From positions 1 to 15,616 of the forward strand of contig JAEEHZ010000053.1 of NCBI GenBank assembly GCA_016281115.1: a stretch of DNA of 15,616 bases, written 5' to 3'. The position numbers and the translations under genes were made by a program. The notes under the pieces are model-generated. The model was given only the letters and a program-made list of their open reading frames with translations. It was not told the origin of the DNA and ran no database searches. Source of the DNA: Clostridiaceae bacterium (lineage in GTDB: Bacteria; Bacillota; Clostridia; Oscillospirales; Acutalibacteraceae). Shown one piece after another: positions 7,470-13,642 of the stretch (positions are counted from its first letter, which is position 1; every line of letters starts with the position of its first letter).

Positions 7470-8327
7470 ATGGATAATTTTATAGAAGTAAAAAACGTAA
7501 CATTCGGCTATAAAGATTATGATAACAACAATATTCTCAACGAAACGTGTGTTATAAACAATATATCGTTTAATGTAAAAAAAGGCGAATTTTTGGCGCT
7601 TTTAGGGCATAACGGCTCGGGAAAATCCACGCTTGCCAAAATGTTTAACGGTATGATAACCCCCGATAAGGGCGAAATACTCATAGAGGGAATACGCTCT
7701 GACGATGACGACAGAAAATATGAGATACGCAGTAAAGTGGGTCTTGTGTTTCAGAATCCCGATAATCAGATAGTTGCCAGCATTGTTGAAGAGGACGTGG
7801 CTTTCGGTCCCGAGAACTTGGGTGTACCCCCAAAGGAAATAAGAGAGCGTGTGGACGAAGCCCTGAAAGCTGTTGATATGTACGAATACCGTAATTTTGC
7901 GCCGCACAAGTTATCGGGCGGTCAAAAACAGAGAACGGCTATAGCAGGGATAATTGCCATGCAGCCCGACTGCATTGTGCTTGATGAGCCTACCGCAATG
8001 CTTGACCCAAAAGGGCGTGCAGAGGTAATGGCTACCATTAAAAAACTAAACAAAGAGAAAAACATAACCGTGATACTTATCACACACTATATGGACGAAG
8101 CGGCTGCAGCCGACAGAGTGATCGTAATAGATAACGGAGATCTGCTTATTGACGATACACCAAAGAAGGTGTTTTCTCACGTAAAATTGCTGAAAGAACA
8201 CGGATTGGATGTGCCTCAGTCGGCGGAGATCGCATATATGCTCAAAGGCGGAAAAGAAAATTCCGAATTACCCATAAACAGACACAGATGTGTTGAGTAT
8301 ATCGTAGATCTTTTAAATAAAAACTAA
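7470..8327 (+). CDS. ecfA1: ECF transporter ATPase subunit EcfA1
   Basis: This is one of two ABC ATPases that energise energy-coupling-factor transporters, which import vitamins or metal ions together with EcfT and exchangeable S subunits. The 285-residue product has Walker A GHNGSGKS (46-53), the Q-loop block VFQNPDNQ (93-100), the signature LSGGQKQR (148-155), Walker B CIVLDEPT with Glu173, and the switch His206 in ITHYMDEA. The C-terminal KVFSHVKLLKEHGLDVP stretch is typical of EcfA proteins. PDNQIVASIVEEDVAFGPENLG is the EcfA1-type Q-helix region. A clean AAAGG ribosome site precedes the ATG. ecfA2, ecfT and truA follow in the order common in Firmicutes. No S subunit is nearby, which fits a shared (group II) module. 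Confidence 0.95.
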   Translation: MDNFIEVKNVTFGYKDYDNNNILNETCVINNISFNVKKGEFLALLGHNGSGKSTLAKMFNGMITPDKGEILIEGIRSDDDDRKYEIRSKVGLVFQNPDNQIVASIVEEDVAFGPENLGVPPKEIRERVDEALKAVDMYEYRNFAPHKLSGGQKQRTAIAGIIAMQPDCIVLDEPTAMLDPKGRAEVMATIKKLNKEKNITVILITHYMDEAAAADRVIVIDNGDLLIDDTPKKVFSHVKLLKEHGLDVPQSAEIAYMLKGGKENSELPINRHRCVEYIVDLLNKN

Positions 8328-8339
8328 CGGAATGATAAA

Positions 8340-9209
8340 ATGAGTTTACTTGAGGTAAAAAACTTAACTTATTCTTACGGCGTAGGAACACCTTTTGAAA
8401 AAAAGGCGCTTGACAACGTAAGTGTGAACATAAACGCAGGGGAATTTATAGGCGTTATAGGCCATACGGGGTCGGGAAAATCTACCCTTATGCAAATGCT
8501 CAACGGGCTTTTAAAGCCCGAGAGCGGCCAGGTTTTTCTAAACGGAAACGATATAAACGCCCCGAAAAACAATATAAGAAATATCCGCTTTAAGGTGGGA
8601 CTTGTTTTTCAGTACCCGGAGCATCAGCTTTTTGATGACACGGTACGAAAGGACATATCGTTCGGTCCGCGAAATATGGGGCTTTCGGAAGAAGAGATTG
8701 CTGAAAGAGTTATTTCCGCAGCGGAATTTGTCGGATTGAAAAACGAACTGCTCGATAAATCTCCGTTTGAGCTTTCGGGCGGAGAAAAAAGACGCGCCGC
8801 GATTGCAGGCGTTATATCAATGGAACCTGATATAATCATATTTGACGAACCAACCGCAGGTCTTGACCCGAACGGAAGAAATTATTTGCTGGAAAGAATC
8901 AATGATTACCACAAAACCAAAGGCAAAACAGTGATTCTTGTTTCTCACAGTATGGAGGATATAGCAAAATACGCCGAAAAGGTCCTTGTTCTTAACAAAG
9001 GGCGTATAGAGATGTTTGACGAAACAAAAAAAGTGTTTTCTCATGTTGAAAAGCTCGACAGCATGGGACTCAGGGTACCCCAGATAACATATATTATGAA
9101 CAAGCTCAAAGAGTACGGATATGATGTTTCAGGCGGTGTTCTTACCGTTGAAGAGGCATATGATGAATTAAAAAGGCTTTTGTGCAGAAAGAGAGGCGAA
9201 AAATGTTAA
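8340..9209 (+). CDS. ecfA2: ECF transporter ATPase subunit EcfA2
   Basis: This is the second ABC ATPase of the ECF module, expected to pair with EcfA1 as a heterodimer on EcfT. The 289-residue protein has Walker A GHTGSGKS (41-48) and the Q-loop VFQYPEHQLF (89-98), whose PEHQLF form marks EcfA2. The signature is LSGGEKRR (145-152). Walker B IIIFDEPTAGLDP includes Glu170, and the switch His203 is in VSHSMEDIA. The C-terminal VFSHVEKLDSMGLRVP repeats the pattern seen in EcfA1. It starts 12 bases after ecfA1 and its stop overlaps the ecfT start by 7 bases, which suggests coupled translation of the three module subunits. Confidence 0.95.
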   Translation: MSLLEVKNLTYSYGVGTPFEKKALDNVSVNINAGEFIGVIGHTGSGKSTLMQMLNGLLKPESGQVFLNGNDINAPKNNIRNIRFKVGLVFQYPEHQLFDDTVRKDISFGPRNMGLSEEEIAERVISAAEFVGLKNELLDKSPFELSGGEKRRAAIAGVISMEPDIIIFDEPTAGLDPNGRNYLLERINDYHKTKGKTVILVSHSMEDIAKYAEKVLVLNKGRIEMFDETKKVFSHVEKLDSMGLRVPQITYIMNKLKEYGYDVSGGVLTVEEAYDELKRLLCRKRGEKC

Positions 9210-10018
9210 GCGATATTACCATAGGGCAGTTTTTCCCGGGAAATTCGATAATACACAGGCTTGACCCCAGAATAAAGCTTGTGCTGTTGCTTTCGTTTAT
9301 TGTATTTATTTTTATTACGGGTAATTATTTTTCGCTTTCATTTATCTTTATCTTTGTGCTGAGCGTTGTAATGATGTCGGGCGTTGCTTTTAAAATGTAC
9401 TTAAAAAGCCTAAAGGCTATTGTTTATATAGTTTTGTTTACATCGGTTATAAACCTGTTATACGGAAAAGGAGAGCCAATCGCTCAGCTCGGTGTTTTAA
9501 AGGTTACCGTCTCGGGTATAAATAACGCGGTTTTTGTCTTTATCAGAATAGTATCACTTATACTTATAAGCTCTGTTCTTACTTATACAACTTCACCCAC
9601 ACAGCTTACAGACGGTATGGAACGTCTTATGTCGCCGCTTAAGGTGTTTAAAATACAAGTCCACGAGATAGCAATGATGATGACGATAGCCTTAAGGTTT
9701 ATTCCTACATTGCTTGACGAAACAGAGAAAATTATGAACGCCCAAAAGGCGCGAGGAGCATCAATGGACAGCGGAAACGTGATACAGCGTATAAAAGCAT
9801 TTATTCCTGTTCTTGTGCCGCTGCTTGTGTCGTCTTTCAGGCGCGCATATGAACTGGCAACGGCAATGGAATGCAGATGTTACCACGGCGGTGAGGGCAG
9901 AACACGTATGAAAAGCCTTCACTTGAGAAGGGCGGACTATATTTCGGCGGTAGTGTGCGTTATAGCGTTTTGCGGCGTGGTTGCACTTAATATTATTTTA
10001 CCTGCGGCGGAGAGATAA
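9203..10018 (+). CDS. ecfT: ECF transporter transmembrane subunit EcfT
   Basis: EcfT is the membrane scaffold that couples the EcfA1/EcfA2 ATPases to substrate-binding S subunits. I place the start at ATG 9203, giving 271 residues. The product then begins MLSDITIGQFFPGNS and IHRLDPRIKL, as in the family, with GAGAGG as ribosome site; GTG 9182 would add seven unlikely residues. Hydrophobic segments lie at about 25-60, 70-87, 110-128 and near the C-terminus (247-265). The cytoplasmic coupling region holds the two short arginine motifs of EcfT: ARG at 183-185 (KARGAS) and, in the second position, CRC at 224-226 (AMECRCYHGGEGRTRMK). The gene overlaps ecfA2 by 7 bases and truA by 1 base. Confidence 0.95.
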   Translation: MLSDITIGQFFPGNSIIHRLDPRIKLVLLLSFIVFIFITGNYFSLSFIFIFVLSVVMMSGVAFKMYLKSLKAIVYIVLFTSVINLLYGKGEPIAQLGVLKVTVSGINNAVFVFIRIVSLILISSVLTYTTSPTQLTDGMERLMSPLKVFKIQVHEIAMMMTIALRFIPTLLDETEKIMNAQKARGASMDSGNVIQRIKAFIPVLVPLLVSSFRRAYELATAMECRCYHGGEGRTRMKSLHLRRADYISAVVCVIAFCGVVALNIILPAAER

Positions 10019-10779
10019 TGAATTATTTACTAAAAATCACTTATGACGGGAAGAACTATCACGGCTGGCAAATTCAGGAGAACGCCCTGACCGTGCAGGA
10101 GGTTTTCCAAAAAGCTTTAAATAAAATACTTAATGCCGAATACGAAATAAAAGGCTGCAGCAGGACCGATTCGGGCGTTCACGCAAACGAATATTACGTT
10201 AACGTAAAAACAGAAAGAAATATTCCACCGCACAGACTTAAGGCGGCTTTAAACGGTAATTTGCCAAGCGACGTGGCAATTCTTGACTCACGGACCGTAG
10301 ACGAAGAATTCCACGCACGCTATAACTGTATAGGTAAACAATACATATATAAAATATGGAACAGTGAAGTAAAAAACCCGTTTTTAGACGGCTATGCGTT
10401 GCATTACAGGTGGCATATAGACGAAGATCTGCTTGATAAGGCAGCAAAACACTTTGAAGGAAAACACGATTTTACGTCTTTTTGCACTCTTGATCAGCGC
10501 AAACAGGAAAATATGACGCGAACAGTTTATTCTGCCGGCGTTACACGTAACGGCGATATGATAATTTTCAAAATTGAAGCTGACGGTTTTTTATATAACA
10601 TGGTACGTATAATGACGGGAACACTGCTAAGGGTTGCGCAAGGCAAGTTTGCGCCTGATGATATACCCGGTATAATTTCTGCAAGATCACGTAAAAAAGC
10701 AGGACCCACCGCACCTGCGTGCGGGTTGTATTTAAATAAAGTAAGTTACAAAAAGGAGGATTTATGTGAGCCCGAATAA
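10018..10779 (+). CDS. truA: tRNA pseudouridine(38-40) synthase TruA
   Basis: TruA isomerises uridines 38-40 in the anticodon arm of many tRNAs. The 253-residue product has normal length. It shows the N-terminal ITYDGKNYHGWQIQ block (7-20), and the catalytic motif GCSRTDSGVHA with the nucleophile Asp51. The RYNCIGKQYIYKI and FEGKHDFTSFC blocks of the second half are present, as is the C-terminal DGFLYNMVRIMTGTLL motif. The start ATG overlaps the ecfT stop as TAATG. The pairing with ecfA1-ecfA2-ecfT is a conserved Firmicutes arrangement. The last 14 bases overlap the following gene, whose ribosome site lies within truA. Confidence 0.97.
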   Translation: MNYLLKITYDGKNYHGWQIQENALTVQEVFQKALNKILNAEYEIKGCSRTDSGVHANEYYVNVKTERNIPPHRLKAALNGNLPSDVAILDSRTVDEEFHARYNCIGKQYIYKIWNSEVKNPFLDGYALHYRWHIDEDLLDKAAKHFEGKHDFTSFCTLDQRKQENMTRTVYSAGVTRNGDMIIFKIEADGFLYNMVRIMTGTLLRVAQGKFAPDDIPGIISARSRKKAGPTAPACGLYLNKVSYKKEDLCEPE

Positions 10780-11968
10780 CACAAACAACACATTTGATAA
10801 ATCAAACGGTAATGTAAAATTCACCGATAATTCTCCAAAGAAAATAACAAGGAAGAGAGTTCTTATTACCTGCGGAATAATAGCGTTTGCGCTTTTCATA
10901 TTGTTCTTTGTGCGCTCCTGTGGTGACGGTCAAAGCCTGGCAAGCAAATTTAAGCTTGACGTGCTGAAGATCAACACCGGCTCGGGTTTTCCCGAAGATA
11001 TTGTCGGCAACACCGTTGCAAAAAATAATTCTGCTTATTTTGACGGCTGTTACGCATACATAAGCGACACATCTTTTACAGTCCTTAATACCACTGCCGG
11101 TGAAGAGGTATCTTTGCAGCACAGCTATGCGTCACCTGCTTTTAAATGCTCATCCGGCAAAGCCATAACGTACGATATCGGCGGATATGATTACTCTGTT
11201 GTTACGATCAACGGAGATTCATTGAATAGAAAATGTGAGAATAAAATTTATTGTGCAGATATATCTTCAAGCGGAGTGTTCGGTGTAGTTACCTCAACCT
11301 CCGGTTATATGTCGGAAGCAAGCTTTTATAATTCCGACGGTCAGTTTATTTATTCTTACAAGATGTCTGAATATTATATTTCGGCGCTGTCGATAGATCC
11401 GTCCGGCAACTGCTGTGCGGCGGCGGGTGTCAGCACAAACGGCGGAAAACTTGTCTCTTGTGTGTATATACTTGATTTTTCAAAGCAAGAGCCTGTTCAT
11501 AAATATGTATTTGAAAACAATACCATATTTGATATAAAATACATAGATAATAATACCGTGGCGTGTATAGGTGACAGCGAAGCATATGTAATAAACCTGA
11601 GAAACGATGATTACAGCGTTTATTCTTACAGCGGAAAGATCATAACCGCCTGCTGTCTTACAAGCAAAAACGGTATTGTTTTGTCGCTCTCTTCCTCTAT
11701 TGACGGCAAGAATTGCAACCTTGTAAGAATAGACACAAACGGTAACATTGCTTATGAGATAAAGACCGAATACTATATAACCGACGTATCATCTTATTCG
11801 AATACAACATTTGCTTATGCAAAGGGCAACATATACGCGTATTCGCCGGACGGCACCCAAACACGCTCGTGCAAATGCGGAAACGATACAAAAAGTATAA
11901 TTGCACTGTCGGATAAATCGGTGTATACGGCGGGTATTTCAGAGATAAACTGCTGTAATGTAAATTAA
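10766..11968 (+). CDS. Membrane-anchored DUF5711 family protein
   Basis: Function is unknown. The 400-residue product has a hydrophilic N-terminus rich in Asn and Lys (1-31), one membrane helix at about 32-49 followed by RSCGDG, and a long domain probably outside the cell. That domain is made of repeated beta-strand blocks (for example CYAYISDTSFTVLNT and KAITYDIGGYDYSV), as expected for a beta-propeller. It resembles the DUF5711 group I associate with Clostridia. The extracytoplasmic part contains 16 cysteines, an unusually high number. The start is GTG 10766, set by a strong AAAGGAGG (10752-10759) six bases upstream; the overlapping ATG 10764 is followed at once by TGA. It overlaps the end of truA by 14 bases, so it probably ends this transcription unit. 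Confidence 0.75.
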   Translation: MSPNNTNNTFDKSNGNVKFTDNSPKKITRKRVLITCGIIAFALFILFFVRSCGDGQSLASKFKLDVLKINTGSGFPEDIVGNTVAKNNSAYFDGCYAYISDTSFTVLNTTAGEEVSLQHSYASPAFKCSSGKAITYDIGGYDYSVVTINGDSLNRKCENKIYCADISSSGVFGVVTSTSGYMSEASFYNSDGQFIYSYKMSEYYISALSIDPSGNCCAAAGVSTNGGKLVSCVYILDFSKQEPVHKYVFENNTIFDIKYIDNNTVACIGDSEAYVINLRNDDYSVYSYSGKIITACCLTSKNGIVLSLSSSIDGKNCNLVRIDTNGNIAYEIKTEYYITDVSSYSNTTFAYAKGNIYAYSPDGTQTRSCKCGNDTKSIIALSDKSVYTAGISEINCCNVN

Positions 11969-11980
11969 TCTAAGCGTTGC

Positions 11981-12009
11981 TTGATAACAGAAAATATTTA
12001 TGGTATAGT
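11981..12009 (+). promoter_or_regulatory. Predicted sigma-A promoter for the cvpA-clp unit
   Basis: A -35 box TTGATA (11981-11986) and a -10 box TATAGT (12004-12009) are 17 bases apart, with TGG directly before the -10 box (extended -10). Transcription would begin near 12016, followed closely by the AAGAGGAG ribosome site of the CvpA gene. It lies in the only gap between the DUF5711 gene and cvpA. I saw no clear terminator before it, so read-through from upstream remains possible, and no CtsR-type repeat close to it. Confidence 0.7.
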
Positions 12010-12029
12010 ACCTTTTTAAGAGGAGTTAT

Positions 12030-12713
12030 ATGTTTTTTGTATATGATTTGATTGTTATTGTTTTGTTTATAGCTGTTCTTGCTATGGGCTATAAAAGAGG
12101 CTTCAGCGGCTCTGTTGTAGGAATTGTATCAATTATTGCTTCATTTATCGCGGCTTTTGTTATTGCTAATATTGCAGCACCAATAGTTTATGAGGCTTTT
12201 TTTGCCGAGAACATAAAGGAAAGCGTTTATTCTGCTTTGCCGAAAAGCAACAGTGCAAACGATTTTATATCGGCTCTGCCGGGCGGTCTTTCGTTTGTGC
12301 TTAAAGACTCTGCGGGGCAAATCGCAAAATTTGTCGAAAGCGGAACAGATAAAGCGGCACTGTCGATAATTTCCATCGTACAACCGGTAATAACAGAGAT
12401 CATAAGATCTGTTGTATTTATGGCGGCGCTTGTTATTATGTGCTTTGTTGCGAGACCCTCATTTAAAAAGATTCTTAAATTTTTGTTCAGCATTTCGATA
12501 ATTAAGGGATTAGATGGTTTTTTGGGAATTATATTATCTGTACCTGCCGGGTTGTTTGCGGTGTGTATGTTTGCGGCGGCACTGTTTGTTGCGGCAAAGT
12601 TTACTCCCGAAATAGCAGATATGCTCACAGATGATATAATCGAACGATCATATATTTTCAAATATGCTTATAATAACGTATTTACCGGATTTATACTTGG
12701 ATTGATTTTATAA
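12030..12713 (+). CDS. CvpA family membrane protein
   Basis: This is an integral membrane protein of the CvpA (colicin V production) family, whose exact role in Firmicutes is not settled. The 227-residue product has hydrophobic helices at about 3-20, 27-50, 122-141 and 166-189. The family block YDLIVIVLFIAVLAMGYKRGF is at the N-terminus, and the second-half motif LDGFLGIILSVPAGLF (161-176) fits the family. A soluble segment between helices 2 and 3 (about 60-110) probably faces the outside. The ATG has a strong AAGAGGAG ribosome site, and a sigma-A promoter lies just upstream. It is followed after 29 bases by a phospholipid-synthesis gene. CvpA in this family is assigned by sequence pattern only. 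Confidence 0.85.
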   Translation: MFFVYDLIVIVLFIAVLAMGYKRGFSGSVVGIVSIIASFIAAFVIANIAAPIVYEAFFAENIKESVYSALPKSNSANDFISALPGGLSFVLKDSAGQIAKFVESGTDKAALSIISIVQPVITEIIRSVVFMAALVIMCFVARPSFKKILKFLFSISIIKGLDGFLGIILSVPAGLFAVCMFAAALFVAAKFTPEIADMLTDDIIERSYIFKYAYNNVFTGFILGLIL

Positions 12714-12742
12714 ACGGCGTATTCGATATCAGGAGGACAAAA

Positions 12743-13342
12743 ATGACCGAAGATAAAAATAAAAGAATATTTACAATACCTAATGCCATATCGTTTACAA
12801 GGATTCTGCTTATAATACCTTATGTTATTGTTTTCTTGAGCGGCAATTATATACCTGCGGCGTGTATACTGATAGCGTCGGGCTTAAGCGATATGTTTGA
12901 CGGTATGATAGCAAGGAAATTTGATCAGATATCAGACTTGGGTCTTATACTCGACCCGCTCGCAGATAAGCTCACGCTTATTGCGGTAGTTGTTACGGTG
13001 AGCATAAAAATACCTGATATTGTGCCGCTTGCCGCAGTATTGTTTTTGAAAGAATTGCTTATGATGATAGGCGGATTTGTGTTTATACGCAAAAATATGA
13101 AAATGCCCGCGTCAAAGTGGTACGGCAAACTGGCAACTATAATATTCTATATTTCCGCTACGGTGCTTGTTTATATTAACGCGATACTGAAATATAACAA
13201 CAAAATCATATCTTTTATACTTATTTTGATCACGACAGCCTCAATGATATTTGCATTCATTATGTATATAAAACTATTTACGGACGAGCTTCACAGGCAA
13301 AGCTCTCAAAAAGAAACCGCACAAGCGAAAGGAGAAAACTAA
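12743..13342 (+). CDS. CDP-alcohol phosphatidyltransferase family protein
   Basis: This is a membrane enzyme that transfers a phosphatidyl group from CDP-diacylglycerol to an alcohol, in phospholipid synthesis. The full catalytic signature is present: D50-x2-D53-G54-x2-A57-R58-x8-G67-x3-D71-x3-D75, in the text SDMFDGMIAR and GLILDPLAD. The N-terminal TIPNAISFTRILLIIP is typical. Six hydrophobic segments fit the family, and the length (199) is normal. The acceptor is probably glycerol-3-phosphate (PgsA) or phosphatidylglycerol (a cardiolipin-type enzyme). The GKLATIIF segment after the catalytic region does not let me decide, so no symbol is given. The ATG has a strong AGGAGG site. The stop codon directly abuts the TTG start of the next gene. 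Confidence 0.88.
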   Translation: MTEDKNKRIFTIPNAISFTRILLIIPYVIVFLSGNYIPAACILIASGLSDMFDGMIARKFDQISDLGLILDPLADKLTLIAVVVTVSIKIPDIVPLAAVLFLKELLMMIGGFVFIRKNMKMPASKWYGKLATIIFYISATVLVYINAILKYNNKIISFILILITTASMIFAFIMYIKLFTDELHRQSSQKETAQAKGEN

Positions 13343-13627
13343 TTGATTTGTTCAAGATGTAAAAAGAATCCCGCCATAGTTTTTGTTTCATCAAGCAAAG
13401 ACGGCAACGACACAAAAGGCTATTGTTTAAAATGCGCTAAAGAGCTTAATATTAAGCAGGTCAGCGATATTATAGATAAAATGGGGATAACCGAAGAGGA
13501 CCTTGAGGCGGCATATGACCAAATGCGAATGCTCACCGAAGACGGAAGTCTTGATATGAACGAGCTTATGGATATGTCGGGGCTTGACGATGATTTAGAT
13601 GAAGACGACGATCAGGAGAAATTTTAA
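13343..13627 (+). CDS. Small four-cysteine zinc-ribbon protein (McsA/ClpE N-domain-like)
   Basis: The 94-residue product has a predicted zinc ribbon, C3-x2-C6 and C28-x2-C31, matching the first zinc module of McsA and the N-terminal zinc finger of ClpE. The middle (about 36-75) is probably helical, and the end is very acidic (DDDLDEDDDQEKF). Such modules act as adaptor or substrate-binding parts of Clp unfoldases. The start is TTG 13343, immediately after the stop of the previous gene, with AAAGGAG at 13329-13335 as ribosome site. The Clp ATPase part that follows is in the same frame and separated only by the TAA at 13625-13627, so this may be the cut-off N-terminal domain of a ClpE-like protein. 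No mcsB kinase or ctsR is in the window. Confidence 0.82.
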   Translation: MICSRCKKNPAIVFVSSSKDGNDTKGYCLKCAKELNIKQVSDIIDKMGITEEDLEAAYDQMRMLTEDGSLDMNELMDMSGLDDDLDEDDDQEKF

Positions 13628-13642
13628 CGTGGCGGAGCGCCG

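Noticed and set aside
10764..10769. ATG at 10764 as start of the DUF5711 gene
   Set aside because: It is followed directly by TGA. GTG 10766 opens the long frame and is correctly spaced from AAAGGAGG.
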